A program made the translations under genes and the position numbers. From Hyaloperonospora brassicae (Eukaryota > Oomycota > Peronosporomycetes > Peronosporales > Peronosporaceae): a stretch of 64,000 bases of DNA. Of this stretch, positions 1 through 12,713 are shown one piece after another. The stretch's first letter is position 1; the number at the start of each line of letters is the position of its first letter. Where the stretch lies: contig CANTFL010000068.1 in the NCBI GenBank assembly GCA_947650285.1, positions 1-64,000 of the forward strand. The letters run 5' to 3'. The notes beneath the pieces are model-generated. The model did not search any database. It had not been told where the DNA came from and was given only the letters and a program-made list of their open reading frames with translations.

Positions 1-124
1 GACTTAATTTATTAATATAACAGTTCTACTTTTACCCTACCTACGCTTCCTCGCTTGCCACGTGTACGTCCGTCGGGGCACAGATACCCTTGCGTTAAGT
101 TACGCAAGGGTGTGCCCCGTTACA
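1..124 (+). repeat. 3' terminal part of a Gypsy family-1 LTR
   Basis: The bases match the end of the complete family-1 LTR at 19167-19557 almost base for base, including the inverted GCGTTAAGTTNACGC stem and the GTGCCCCGTTACA terminus at 124. The start lies outside the window. The next bases (CAGACCC) are not the family's primer-binding site (CCTGGTAGCAC), so this is a 3' LTR or a solo LTR rather than a 5' LTR. Confidence 0.9.
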
Positions 125-2440
125 CAGACCCAATCCATTTACATTACCCCAAATTGGTCTGGAACAGTATCAATCCGTATTAAACCCACATTGTGGGAAA
201 CTGGAGCGGCCGTTGTTGGTGTATCGGTGGCTGAACATGCTCGAGGCGGAATCGCTGAGCGTGTGAGTGGGAGGGCAAAATGCTTTCTACCCAAATTTCA
301 TGACACATTTCACAGCGATGGTAGCGTTGTAGTGGATGCCACGAACGTTTTGAACCTTCACACTTTCACAGATAGAGCGACAGAAGTGGCTCACCTCGGT
401 CGAGTAGACCTGCGATGGTCACAGCATGCATCGCTCAAAAATCTTTCTTGGCTATTGTCCCGAGATGGAGTGCAATACGACCTCAAGAGTGCAAGTTTTG
501 CGACAGGAAAATATACACTCGGAGATGCGCTTACATGGACATGGATATGTCCGGGAAAAGTGCGCTTCACACCAAGAACGGAGATCACTACAACGGTTCA
601 TACCGCTAAGACTCGCCAATTCGCGGGATTCTGCCACGCATTGTTGTGCAATTTTCCTGAGCTACTAGTTCTTTCGGTTCCAACGGGCACACTTACATCG
701 TACATGGAGAGACCACCCCACCATACTAGATGTGTTCTGTACGACAGTGGCAAGAACCTTACGGTCTGTACTAAGAACAAAACTCAATCAATTACACCGG
801 TAGATACCATGGTGGACTGTGACCAGGTGGCTTCTCGCGCGCTTTTCGCGCAGGTACACTGTGCAGCCCACCCAACTTTGACACGGATCACGCAAATATG
901 GACAGGCACATGTCGCTGGAAACCCCGTGCTCAGGCACTTAAGAAAATTGCGTCGAGGTTGCGACACACGGCAGGCATCATCAAGCGTGATAAACGATCT
1001 CGAAGCCGTAACTACGCACTTGTAACACACAGTCTCGAACTGGTGCTTTGGCGCGATATACGCCGTATCCGTGCCACATCTCCGTATGTCTCGCAAACGC
1101 TGTACCGACTCAAGTGTAACCGTTTTCTACTCTGGAACCGATCTGCAAACAACCTGTCGTGTCCAGCCCCCGAATGCTCTTCACAAGACTACGCCCCAGT
1201 TGTTCATATTTTCTAGGAATGCCCAATAGCCGAGAGACGCTGGAGATGCGTTTGCGAGGTCTGGAGCCGAATTGGTCTGTTTACTGAGGCTGAATTACCG
1301 GTAAACTTTTTTTCACTAGGACTTTCCCGTACTCCAAAACGTGCGTGGGTTATCGCTCAAGCCTCATTAAATGCGTGCGACAGGACACTGGACGCTCGAG
1401 AAGCCTGCTATGAAGCTTCAACCGAACTATGGCGCTTTGTAGTGTCGATTACTTTTCACACAATATGGTTGGAGCGGCTCAGACGCATCGAGGATCCTAC
1501 ACTGTCAGTGGAGACCCATGATGCGGTAGCCCAATCCAGGCTACGCAGAGCGCTCTCATGATTCAGGAACTCCACCTACCAACCTGGAGGTGGTACATCT
1601 GAACAAGTGCTGGCGAGAATGCGCTCAGCTTTGGCAGATGACCTTCTACAACACACTGGGACCCCAATACTACTGCTAAACGCTCAACCAGCCTTTGCAA
1701 CGAACCTGTATTTGCTATTCTTCAATGGTGGTTCACGGGGAAACCCCGGACCAGGAGGCTCAGGCTCCGTCATTGTCTGTGTTCACCCACAGACACATGC
1801 CGCTACAATCGTCTGGATGGCTAGCAAATCACTTGGAGTGGGGACGACTACAAACAATTCGGCTGGATATAATGGTCTCATTCAAGGCCTACGGCAGGCA
1901 AAACACAGCGAATTACTACCGTTGCATGTCATCGGGGACAATGTAATGGTAATTAATCAACTCCGAGGGTATCGCTCACCTCGCAAGCCGAACCTAGCCG
2001 CACTGTACCGACAAGCGCGAGCCTTGGCTGACGATGTATCAGTCGCCAGCTGGGCTCACCACATCCGGGAATATAATATGATGGCAGAAGTCGCAGCGAA
2101 CACTGCGATGAATACCAAGACAACTCTTCAAGTTCACGATCTGACAGATAGGAACATCTATACGGACATCACGCAACACATACAGCACGACGTCAACCAC
2201 TGGCTCGAGACATCAGTCGAACTCGACCGTGGATCGAATAATCGCAACATGCAAACTACCCGCGAGAGGGCATTGCCAGCACAGCTAATGGTGGCCAGGA
2301 GAACTGCTCCTCACACGGTAGCGACTTCACTCATCATAGATAGCAACACCAGATAGTTTAATCTCTCTGGAAGGGTATTGTTGGTCGATAACGTTCCTCA
2401 ATATACCTCACCTTCAACAACAACAACAACGTCCAAGAAC
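125..2440 (+). pseudogene. 3' part of a LINE: C-terminal zinc-finger-like region and RNase H, dead
   Basis: One reading frame runs from the LTR edge to the stop at 2354-2356, broken only by TAG at 1214-1216 and TGA at 1559-1561, all in the same frame. The segment before and after the first stop reads CPAPECS...HIF(stop)ECPIAERRW, the C-x2/3-C...HLFWxCPxAxxxW pattern found after the reverse transcriptase in plant and oomycete L1-like LINEs; the stop replaces the expected Trp (TGG to TAG). An RNase H domain follows. The reverse transcriptase and endonuclease are missing, replaced by the LTR at 1-124. A (CAA)n run at 2415-2430 lies just past the coding end and may be the element's 3' tail. Clade assignment (L1/Tx1-like) is inferred from domain order. 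Confidence 0.75.
1562..2356 (+). pseudogene. LINE-encoded RNase H domain with lost catalytic residues
   Basis: The core starts near 1716 with LLFFNGGSRGNPGPGGSGS, the signature of the plant/archaeal-type RNase H usually written FDGGSRGNPGPGG. The first catalytic Asp is Asn here. The NNxAEY motif reads NNSAGY, so the catalytic Glu is Gly. The third acidic residue is kept (IGDN). The last motif, normally RExNxxAD, reads REYNMMAEV, with Glu for Asp. Three of four active-site carboxylates are therefore changed, and the domain should not cut RNA in RNA-DNA hybrids. It stays in frame with the upstream LINE segment across the TGA at 1559. Confidence 0.8.
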
Positions 2441-5400
2441 GTGACTGTGAATGGCAACAAGTTCGTGCTCATGCATACATCGACTTGACGTTGTGGGGTC
2501 TCTGTGCCTGTGTAGAAAAGGTGTTGCGTCGCATCAGTGCAGCAAACAGTCCTTCAATCTCCACTGTGACGAGCTGCCTGCGTGACAGTAAGGCACTACT
2601 TCTCGACGAGCTGACGCAGTACCATTCCATGCATCTGACTGACCAACAGATCGCAATAGCAGAAGGTACCGCTAAGAGCGTGTGTATGTTGAATGTATTG
2701 CATCGCAGTGAGCACATGGGCGTTCGCTTGTAAGAACGCAATATGAGAAGGTTCATGTATATCGATCGAGACAGAGTGCTTGTCCGTGTGTAGCGTTGAA
2801 CGTCGTATGACTTTGTGTGAGTAGTTCCAATGGCTGACAGCAAAGCGGTCTCGTTGTAGCACAACTTGTGTCAGCTAGTGTGCTCGTTGAGCCAGGAAAA
2901 TGTCTATCGTCTCCCTAGTCGAGGACGGGATCGCACGTAAGTGCTTACGACATGTGAAATGGGCCGTACACGACGGACTTTGTACGCCACCCCAGTGCGG
3001 CAACGAGGTAGATCCCATCCGAGTGAATTCTGCACGATACACTAAGTTTTGACAGGACCTGCTTGCCCCAACAAGAGGTAGATAGATGACACGCTCTGAG
3101 GCTATACCATCGACTTTCTCTCACGATCCGTAGTGCCTCTTTCCACCTCGTTATGTCCTCGAGCAGTCAGTCGCTCGACAGTCGCATCGTTCAATCGGGG
3201 CAAGTTGCTCCATGCAGACTTCGCCACAGCTTGCAATAACTATGACGTTCATCCATTTTCCATGGCGTGACTTGCTGTCTGCCAGCCGTACGTGACCAAA
3301 CACATTAGGAAAAGGCTTGGGATGGAATGGCAAAGACAATGAACTGCATTGTCGCATGACGCACAAGAACGTTAGTGTCCAAGCACCTACGAAGTTCGTC
3401 AGCCTCTTGTATCACTGTGACTACATGTCTGTGACACCCGCTTATCTCCTTCCACTCACTGATTTGGCAATTCGTAGTGGTGTTGTTCGAGATCTGAGAA
3501 CGACAAAAGACTCACAGCGAAGCTAGCGGGCTCTGTCCAAACAAGTGCAAGTGCTCAGTCAAGTGCGAGATGCTCAAGGAGAACCATCCAGCACGACGGA
3601 CAAACGGACGAAAGATTCGGCACTACGAGTACGTCGATGCTGATGCTCGAAACGAGCAGTGCACCGAGATCACTATCGCCCACAGTCCGAACGGGCATTG
3701 GTCGGACTCGAGATCGTCAATGGCGATGTCGACGAGATCTCCTGGCTCAGCCTCGACTTCAATGTGATTTTAAAGACGCTCCCTAGTGACGTTGCAATCT
3801 GCCATCAGACATATACATCTCCGTCGCTTTCTTTGTCACACAGGTCCCAAACGAAGTACCTATGTGTCGCTCATTGACGACACCGTACGCTATAATGATA
3901 CAGCGCGTCCTACTGCACCGAGGACCGCGAGATAGAGTTGTAGACGCTGGTGTTGACGATATCGAACGCGCTCGTCATGTGAAGGACACAGACGCTTGCT
4001 CAGCAATGCTACAGAGGTTGTGATCAAGCAAAGAAAGCTTAGCACAACCAAATTTGCGACTTTGTCGATGACAACTATCACCTTTGCAGACCACGTGAGC
4101 ACACCGATTTTGGACGAAGTCCGTCAGAAAGAAAGCCGACGCACGCAACTGATCAAGCAGCTTCAAGTCTTACCAGAGAGGGCAATGAGAAGCATCAGAT
4201 TAGAGGAGCTATCGCAACGGGCGCAAATCTGCGACGAGTGTGTCACGCCAAGCAGCTCAAGATCAGTACAACGCTGCTTGTAGCACCGCTAGCTGTTGAG
4301 AGTGAGTGATGATTGACATGATTGATGCAGTAGCTTACATGTGCGAGTAGCATGAGGCAGTCAGCAAGGACGCTGAGGTGCAAACGGCTCGGTAGTTTGG
4401 TTGCCAAGACTAGCGTAGACCTGAAGCATATTGGTTGTGTTACGGTGTCTCTAGCAGTTTGAAAAGGCCTCTGTGGATCTTGACCAAAGGATACGTGATG
4501 CGTTGTATGCTGAGAAATTGGGCAAGAGTTCTCTTGTCTTACTGACTGCAGTCACGTCGGGCGGAATGACTCTGACAATCCACAGCACAATGGAATTTGT
4601 ATCCAGCGTAAATCAGGTGATGTCCGACGGATGCAAGAGGAGAAAGCTATTGTGTTGGAATGTGGACCAGGCGAGGAGTGCCATGCGCCTGGTGAAGATG
4701 TTGCACGACGGCATCGAAGTACCGATGACGTTTCGATTAGTTCTGCGAATGCAGACGATGACCATATGCAAAACAGCTCTCATGACGCTAAGATTGATAG
4801 CGTGTGACATATGCGCAACCAAAAACCAGTCTTGCAAGCCTTAGACCCTTCCACATGTAGAGCTGAAACAAAGGAGAACGCACAAAAGGAAAGTGTTCTA
4901 GTGCTCGGTCGTACTGGAAATGAATACACACGCTTCTTTGTCGAGCTATAAGTACGCTCTCTATCGAACGAAAGGTCGATATGGCCGATTGGTTCAATGG
5001 GTAAAAAGAGTCAAACATTCAGGCATGTAAAATGCTCCTACAAGGCACTTGAACAAATGCAACAATAACGACTGAGCATCCTTTGTAGTGACAACGGTAG
5101 TGAATACTGGCACATGTCGATGGAGGCTTAATCGCCATCAAGTTCATCGTCAACGAGTTAAGGGCATCGCGCGATAGGAAGCACATAGGATGATGGACCA
5201 AGCGAACAAGCTGAACGACTTTCCAAATAACCCACCGCGTGCTGAGGAAGTGTGGGCTGGACAAGTAGTTTCGTTGCGAAGTCATAATGGTGATACGTCG
5301 CAATTCGAAACGACCTGGCAATTGCTTGTCAATCGGATGTAAGTCGATTCGAAATGGTATGCAAGCAGAATACACTTTCTTGAGGTCCGGTACACTCATT

Positions 5401-7468
5401 CAGCTGATGTGCAACGACCAGCAACCGTCCTCTTCGACATAGGCCTACCCATTCCTCTATGGCTGGCCAGCTAAATACGAGTGCAGAGGAGGTTGAACCC
5501 GCAGTCGCGGCACGGCAACGGTTGGTGCTCACCCAATGCATTGGAAGATATCCAGAGGCATAGTACAAATCAGACAGTCTATTTCTTCTTTATTAGCACT
5601 CAAGGGCACGATCAGCTCGCATCATACACGAGTCGCACGAATGGGCAGCAGATAGTGCTGAGAGTAAAACACCTTTTGAAAAACTTTTGCTCTACTGGCT
5701 CCACAGGTGAACTGACTTTGTACGATCTTTACCCCACCAGTATCGGACCTCGCCTAAGTAATCTACAGCCGTAGAACTTGACTACCTAGTATCGAAACAC
5801 GAACCTACATCCACTTGGTAGCTGCAAGACGTCAGCGTCATGATCTGTGCATTAAGTAGAGCACCAAACGGTAGGACTACCAACCCAAAGCTTATCGGAC
5901 ATGTCGTTTCGTCGGTATATTGAAACCTTGCTACTAAGTCTCATCGCGCTCAGGATTCGACTAGCCTTATTTCAGCATTGGTGAACATAGTACACAGCGA
6001 TGGTACCAATCGACGTGAAACGTGAACTGTCAGACTTCCGTCCAGCGGACGTATGTACATCGATGTGCACAAAGGCCGTTATAAATATATTCGCATGCGT
6101 CATGTGGCAAATGCAACATCTATTTTGTTTGCACATCATCAAGAAGTTGCTACCAAGTTGAGACTTGCGACGAAGTTCCCATCTCATATACTTACACCAG
6201 GCTTTTGTATGATCGTGAGGATTTCATACGCGTTTTGAAGACATACATTATCTTACACGTGTGAGCTGATGGTAAATGCCATGCTGCAACAACAACCGAA
6301 TACCTTGTAAGCGCCGATGGACATTCGACGTCCGATTGTGGATGCGTGAAGTTATACGATCGGTTGCGTTCGTCCAGTTTGGTAGCATGTAACATTGGAA
6401 TGGCGTTTGGATAACGACATAGTATCACCAAGAATGCCAATCAACTTTCATATCCACTCATGAAAGAAACTGCTGTGGGTGCGTTTAGAAAGTATCATAA
6501 TTATCCGTATGATCATCTTTCTTGTGATCGTCAAGAGGTCCCAGCTGAACAACGGTTTGTCAGGCAGAACAGGAAACTTACTTCAAATTGCAAGGATCAC
6601 TCTGACATTGGATCCCTTCGCACGAATGCACTGCCAAAGACGGCATGATCGTTTACTTTTTGTTCTGTACAGTACAGTCACGGCTTGAAACCGCATGCAC
6701 AATATGCTGGTGAACACATAATTGTTGAGACGTCAATTGCAGCGGACGTGAGCGATCACTTCACCTCAACATCAGATACAGCTGATGTCAGTAATAACTG
6801 ACATTCGGTACAGCTGACATCAGAGTGTATCCTGCTGGGAATAACGTCAGCGTGGATTCTGTCCCCATCCCGTCATCGTCGACCACGATTTGCGAGCGCT
6901 GTTCAAGAGCAATTGGGTAAGCTGCTACCACATGTTGCGTCACAAGATCCTTGTGTGCGTAAATCACACAGCGGATGTGCCTCTGCACGTCTGCACCCAA
7001 TCGTGAAACATGACGATGGACAATTGCATCAGGTTTTATCTGCTTTCGACGATCGACGTATAACGCTTTGAGAAGAACAGATAGTCGCATGTTCGTGTGC
7101 AAAGCTCAGGTCTTACACAGACGCTCCATCGGTGCAAATCAGTAACACCAAACAACGCTACTGCATAAACTGCTTATTGTGATCCGCCCGAGATAGAACG
7201 TCGCTTTGGCGTGATGGCAGTTGGCATCATCACATGTCTTCTTCTTCGACTGAGAACAATCACACTATCTATCGATAGCAGCGTGAAAACCGGCACAAGA
7301 AGGACCGATCACCAATAAGCCAACCAAAAAGCCATCGTCGACAAGCGGCATTTCCAATCAAAAGGAGCCGGAAGGTCGTGTTTCGGGCCCGGTCAATCGA
7401 GAGATTCCGCATGCCCCACACGTCGAGCTCCGTCTTCACCTTCACCGACGGCACCCCAACCCCAGCAT
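2441..7468. other. Interval without an assignable gene
   Basis: Only short reading frames are present on either strand. The longest is 123 codons on the plus strand (4473-4844), rich in Met and Leu with no motif I recognise. Shorter plus-strand frames near 3570-3880, 6053-6238 and 6460-6690 have fairly ordinary amino-acid composition and could be remains of decayed genes, but no family could be named. No LTR, terminal inverted repeat or tRNA was found by eye. Confidence 0.5.
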
Positions 7469-8140
7469 TCACACCTTGTCCAAAAGGCGATTGAATCCGC
7501 CACGACGGTTCATGTACTGGCGGTACTCGCGCTTGGTCTCCCGTCGAGCAGTACCCACGGCCGCGCTTTTTTGGTTTTCTTCCACAACTTTGCCCTTGGT
7601 CGAGTCAAAGTCGCCAAAGCCCAGCAACAACTTCATCTGATCCTCTTCGCTCAAGTGCGACATAGTGTTTGTCTCTGGTCTTAGCGGTACGTCGACTTTG
7701 TCGACCGTGGAATGCGTCGTCGTCGTGGTTGTTGGTGTCCTATCATGTATAACAAATCACAACACGGAAAAGCACTTTTTAGTATCCCGTGCGGTTCAAC
7801 GACAGAAAACCCCCGCGGTCGACCACTCGACCTCTCATTAGTTATATTCGCGCGCCCCATCGGCGAGCGGGGCGTCGCGGGACGTCTTGTCGAGCGAGAA
7901 ACAGGCGACCGACTGCGACTGTACGAGCGTCGAGCGCGACGAGGACGACGACGTGGGGACTCGACGCTGCGGCTCCTACTTCTACTGCGACTGCAACTAT
8001 TGCGGCGGCGCTTGTAGCCGGTAGAAGACGATCGGGAGCGCGAACAGGGGGTTACGAGACGGCGAGTCGCGGCGACGACGAGGACGACGTCGGCGGCCTA
8101 AGCTGTCCAAGGAGCCGCTGCGGCTTCGGCTGCGGGGCAT
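7469..8140 (-). CDS. SNRNP27: U4/U6.U5 tri-snRNP-associated 27 kDa protein (RS domain plus conserved C-terminal domain)
   Basis: The 64-codon frame 7663-7469 holds the conserved C-terminal domain: a GFGDFDSTKGK motif followed by YRQYMNRRGGFNRLLD, which I know from SNRNP27, a component of the U4/U6.U5 tri-snRNP needed for pre-mRNA splicing in the nucleus. Upstream on the same strand, 8140 to about 7850 encodes an Arg/Ser domain, as expected for the N-terminus of this family. It starts with ATG at 8140 (MPRSRSRSGS), and further RS dipeptides follow. Two breaks need explaining. After about 30 codons the RS frame shifts by one base at a run of five C on the coding strand (G run at 8047-8051). The RS frame also differs from the C-terminal frame, so a short intron is likely between about 7835 and 7675; AG acceptors sit just before ACAAACACTATG. 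The gene ends in TGA. Neighbours do not inform its role. Confidence 0.8.
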
Positions 8141-8796
8141 GTTGGATGACTAGTTGGGGGGAGAGGAGGCGGGTGTGGATTCTAAAGAGCAATACGATGC
8201 GGACACGGGCGTTGTAGAGGGTGCTGTGATCGATTTGGTGTTTTATGCTTAAGTAGAGGTGGAGCGAGAAGTGACTGGCTTGTCGTATTGGTCAAGATGA
8301 AGGTATGTTGTTGAGACGGGAGCGATGGCACTGAAGTAGCTTGTACCCCTCTGCTTCTATGACATTGCGTCATCTGTTGGCGTGACGATGACAATTGAGA
8401 AAGTCTTATCGTGGCGGCCATAAGCTTGTTTCATATGATATGGACATTGTCAGATATGTCAATGTGCATATGGTCATAGCGTCGACTGGACGAAGATCTT
8501 GCTTTCGACGGTATATATCGGCAGCTGCTGACAACATGTACACCTGCGCCTAAGCAGCTAATGGTATAAGCTGTCCATATTGACAATTAGCGACAAACGC
8601 GCGCAGTAGGTGAATGGCTATATGCATCAAATCGGCATATAACAACACAGTCTTTGCCTACAACCATATCCAGCTGTATGCTGGGCATGAATGTCTTGTA
8701 ATGCCACTCCCTTGGTTCTGATCCCGTCGAGCAGCAATGCGGACCAGCACGAGCTGGCTACAAGCCACTTTGTACAACGTAGCTGATAGAGAACAG

Positions 8797-9319
8797 TCAC
8801 GATGACTGTACGTGCGTATTGGCCTCAACAATGATGACTGCATCATATCCAGCAAAGTCCAAGACCTCTTTTTCAAACAAAAGTTCAGCATACCTGCGGG
8901 ATTCTTCATCGTTTTTTACGTCAGGCACTCTCAGACGCCAACGATCAATTGCCAACGACCAGGACTTGCAAGAGATCCTAACCCAGCTATTTCGTTGCGT
9001 ACACGTGCATGTGTGACCATAATCTGAGGAGAACTCTGCTCTGCCCCCGATCAAAGCGCTTTGTCGATGATGTCGATCAGGAGCTGTACTGCGTGCTCAG
9101 CAGACGCAATCACGAGCGCGACGATACGAGCAGATCGTCTTTTTGGATCCGCTCTCCGTCTGCAGTGTACAGCTTTGTCGCAAGGATACGACCGAGACAA
9201 TTCGCTGGTCCATTCGTTATGATCCATCGAGGTCGAGAAACTGGACATGGATGGTTTCGAGTAGGACACAGACGTGCTTCATCGGACACAATCGCAAGTG
9301 AATGGTCAATCGAAAGCAT
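8797..9319 (-). pseudogene. Possible decayed coding segment, family unknown
   Basis: Three overlapping frames on the minus strand give protein-like stretches that follow each other as if separated by single-base frameshifts: ATKLYTADGERIQKDDLLV (about 9190-9130), then ARIVALVIASAEHAVQLLID (about 9130-9065), then a stretch ending FAGYDAVIIVEANTHV (stop at 8797). The order and spacing suggest one gene with two frameshifts, but the family is not recognised and chance cannot be excluded. Confidence 0.3.
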
Positions 9320-9496
9320 CGGTCAACGTCGTCCAACCGGGCGGGGAAGAGTGGCGAGGGTGCCGTGACTATGACTATCGATCCTGATCGCTCAATCGTC
9401 TTGGACTAATAGGGGTTGTGACTTGACATGTGTCCATTCTTTTGGAGGAAAACCCATGTGAGCACGGACACTTTCTCAACTGCACTCAGTTCTCTG

Positions 9497-10252
9497 CTAA
9501 AGCGCAGAATACGATTGACGCCAGAGCTTCTCATATGTTACGGATGCACATGTTTGACAGTTTAGCAGCAGCGCTACGACAACCGTTGCCGTCATCACAT
9601 CGGTATCGGTAGAGTCGAAGGGTGACCAGCTCTCATCATGGGACGAAATGTTAGTATCGTGGACGCAGCGATCCTTCGGCACGGTGTTGCGCAACGACTC
9701 GTTCACTTTTGTCTGTGCTTTATGAGGATTCTGCCTTGCTAGACTGTGGGTCATCTTCCGGCGTGGGAGAAACATGACGCATACAATCGTCTTCACTATG
9801 CAGTAGTAACATGCTATGACATGCACAGATAGCGGTAAGTGATACTTTTGTGACTCTAGCAGCAAACCCTCAGAAACGAGTGACGCGTACTTGCCGCGCC
9901 GTCCGTAATGAAAGTGCCGCCTACGACGCTGTACCAAACACGCGCTGACAAGACGACACAATAGCGGGATACGACCCATACCGATCATCTCGCAGCACGT
10001 CTTTCGGCACCAATTGTTGCTCTCTCCCTGTCGTGCGCACGACGCCACAGTAGTTGAGTGATTTGCATTCAGTAAACTCCTTTCTCCACATCGTAGCATC
10101 GAGAAGACGTCATGAAAACGTTGAGCTTGTCTCGACCACAGAAGAATCGACAAGAAATGGACGTCAGGTTTGAGGAGGAGGACGCAGCGGTAGTGCTCTT
10201 GAGTGTCTGTCAACAATCGCTTGCAGATTTGTCGACGTTGACGAGGCAGCAT
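9497..10252 (-). CDS. Unassigned ORF, 251 codons
   Basis: This frame is longer than expected by chance for its base composition, yet it is rich in Cys, Arg and His and shows no domain, signal peptide or clear membrane segment. The opposite strand at 10112-10300 has a shorter frame with more ordinary composition (RFEEEDAAVVLLSVCQQSL), so one of the two is probably a shadow. Neither could be tied to a family. Confidence 0.2.
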   Translation of the reverse strand: MLPRQRRQICKRLLTDTQEHYRCVLLLKPDVHFLSILLWSRQAQRFHDVFSMLRCGERSLLNANHSTTVASCARQGESNNWCRKTCCEMIGMGRIPLLCRLVSACLVQRRRRHFHYGRRGKYASLVSEGLLLESQKYHLPLSVHVIACYYCIVKTIVCVMFLPRRKMTHSLARQNPHKAQTKVNESLRNTVPKDRCVHDTNISSHDESWSPFDSTDTDVMTATVVVALLLNCQTCASVTYEKLWRQSYSAL

Positions 10253-10300
10253 AGTATCATTCCGCTGCTCGTTGCTACACTAGCGCGCGGAGCACGTTAG
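10112..10300 (+). other. Short protein-like frame, possible gene remnant
   Basis: The 62-codon frame starting at ATG 10112 encodes an acidic then leucine-rich stretch (FEEEDAAVVLLSVCQQSLADL) and ends with TAG near 10300. Its composition looks more natural than that of the opposite-strand ORF, but no family was recognised and no upstream exon was identified. Confidence 0.15.
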
Positions 10301-11384
10301 GCCGACGATATGACGGGTCTACGTCGGTCTGCGAGTGCATGCAGTCGCCCGCGTGTCGAAAGGCAGGAAGGACGTGCGTAGGACACGGACTCAATGACGA
10401 GACAGTGTATGTTCAAGTTGAGCGGCCGATCTTTATAAGCCCTTGAACAGCTTTTTTGTCGACAACACTTTGTTTCTTGCCTACCACGCGATCGCTTGGC
10501 TAGACAGTGTGCCCGGCGTGCTGCGTTTATCCACTATGCCTGACTGACGCCAGAGCCTGACAACGCCATCCACCACTTTCCAGCTCCTCCAACTGTAGGT
10601 GGAAAGACTCTCGCAGGTAGTGATCATCGATCTTAGGCGCAAAGCAGTGCTGATGTGTCAGTCCAACGACGTCCACCTATTAGTGGCCATGTGCGTTTGC
10701 GTTGTCTCGGAAGGCCGGTGGACGTCAGCCGTGCGGGGTCATGTATCGCTTACATGCTGAAGGTCGCAAGCTATGCCCAGTTCCATGGCAGCTGCTGCAA
10801 GAGATACGTGGCTTCCCGTTAAACCCCGCGAGCACGGCTGTCCATCGAGGTCAACTGCCCACATAAGGTGCAAAACTCGAGGCAAACGCACAATCTCACA
10901 CGGGTCACTCACGTGCGTTCAGGAGCAGTCTCCCTCCCCCATTCGTGAGAGAAACAAACACGTGCACGCCATTGGAATTGATGGACAGCACGCCGTGTTA
11001 ACAGAGAGTGTGAACGTTCGTCAACACTTGCGCGCGTGAACACCGCATTGGGAGGCAGTCTAAGATCATAAACGAGATCTTAGACAACGCCCAGTGTGGC
11101 CAAGGAGTGGCACAACGAGGCAAGGAGCGCTGGTCCACGCAGCTGGCTCGACCATCAGTCCATGCCCTGTGTCGGAGCGGCTCTTTTGACCGACTGTGAA
11201 CTAGTACCGATAGCAACGTCGAAGGCTCTGCGGGTCGCCGAGACACATCGTGAAGTCTGGAGTGGACAGGCGATTCGCAAACACACTCGACGGCCGGTCT
11301 GATTCACGAGGGCTTCTGTAGCGGCAGGATCGCCCCTCCGAGGCGTGGCATCCTCCCGTCGGACTGTTTCAACACCGAGGCAGA

Positions 11385-12420
11385 TTGATACGCTGCAGCA
11401 ATGTCTTGACGTTGTTCGTCTTGACAAGAGACAAGAGCGTCGTAGCTTTGGTGCACGAGGTGTCGCTCCCCGGCTTTGACGCGACGATCGGCAACGCACA
11501 TCGTGCTCGCCCATCTGGCATTGTCCCACTGAAAGTGGCGATGGGCGACCAGGACAAGTCGTGTAGCATACTGTTGTCAGGTCGCCAAGCTCTTCGACAT
11601 GTGCAGCTTTTCGCAGCGTCTATGAGAATCGAAAGACCCGATCCGAGTGGTTTGTTGTGCTTTCGTATTGGGAATCCATTGCCCAGCGCGGCGCTTGTAG
11701 TCGACATGAGCGAGTCCGTCGTTTGTTTCGATAGGCCCTTCCTTGATCGCGACAGTACCAGTTCAGTTTGTTCCTGCGCTTCTCGAGGACATCGCATATC
11801 TCCACGTGGTGCGTGCCGACAAACCCCTTTGCCCGCTTCTCGACATCTTCATGAGAGGTGCGCGACGCCCGCGCGACAATCACAGAGACGTGATGTCTCT
11901 CGGACGTCATTTGTATAGTCAACGACACCTTGTACAGCACCTACACACTCGCCGTTCGCAGAGCTTTCCCCATTTGATGTTATCATTGCTGCGTTTTCGG
12001 ACAGGTAAGCAGGCGTCATTGCTGGCTCGTACTCAACGCCTCGCAGCTGGCGTCCACGTGGCTGGCTGGATCGTACTGCACACCCATCTATCGAACATAT
12101 CGCTGCCGGAGCAGTTCGCCAAGTCGGAAGAGGCCAGCAAAAAACTAGCTGCTTTGGCCTACTTGTTAGTCACGGTAGCTGCTTATGGTAGTAACATCGT
12201 CCACCCGCCAAGTACTGCGAGAATCCTGCGGCATGTCAGCACGAGCTCAGCGCTTGGACAGCTTGTGCGTCTCTCGCCATTACAACGACACTGCCGTTTC
12301 CACAACGGCGCGACACGCTTGGAACTGGTAGTAGGCGCTTCTGCAAACGGCACGACGATCCTGGATGTCGTCGTCGTCGTCGGGCTTCAAAATTTCACGG
12401 ACGGAAGGACTGTGCGATAG
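11385..12420 (+). other. Two overlapping unassigned ORFs, possible decayed or intron-containing gene
   Basis: Frames 11385-11918 (177 codons) and 11743-12420 (225 codons) overlap in different phases. The first contains LLCFRIGNPLPSAALVVDMS. The second ends in a smooth hydrophobic stretch (ASANGTTILDVVVVVGLQNF) before TAG. They could be exons of one gene joined by an intron near 11750-11900, or remains of one. The opposite strand near 12280-12525 also reads plausibly (a poly-Asp run), so strand is uncertain. No family was recognised. Confidence 0.25.
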
Positions 12421-12713
12421 GATGTTCTGGTCGTGGCACGAAACGATGGCCAGCACCGCATATCGAGCTGCAAACCACGATGCCGCGCGGTGCTTGCCAC
12501 GAAGCGAACATGCTTCGCTGCACATCGACAGCTTCGTGCTCTACGACACTTCGAGCACCTTCAAGTTGGATCGCATAACAAGGACGAGAGCAATCTCTCT
12601 GATGCACGACATGCCCAGTCGGCTGCTCCGAATGTTCTAGTAGGCTGCGCTGATCCGGCGCCTGCACATCGTCGGGCTTGGTGGTGCTCCCCTTTTCCTA
12701 TGCTTGGCACACA

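Noticed and set aside
7789..8217. 142-codon plus-strand ORF
   Set aside because: It is antisense to the RS domain of SNRNP27; its Arg/Ala/Thr-rich sequence is the mirror of RS codons.
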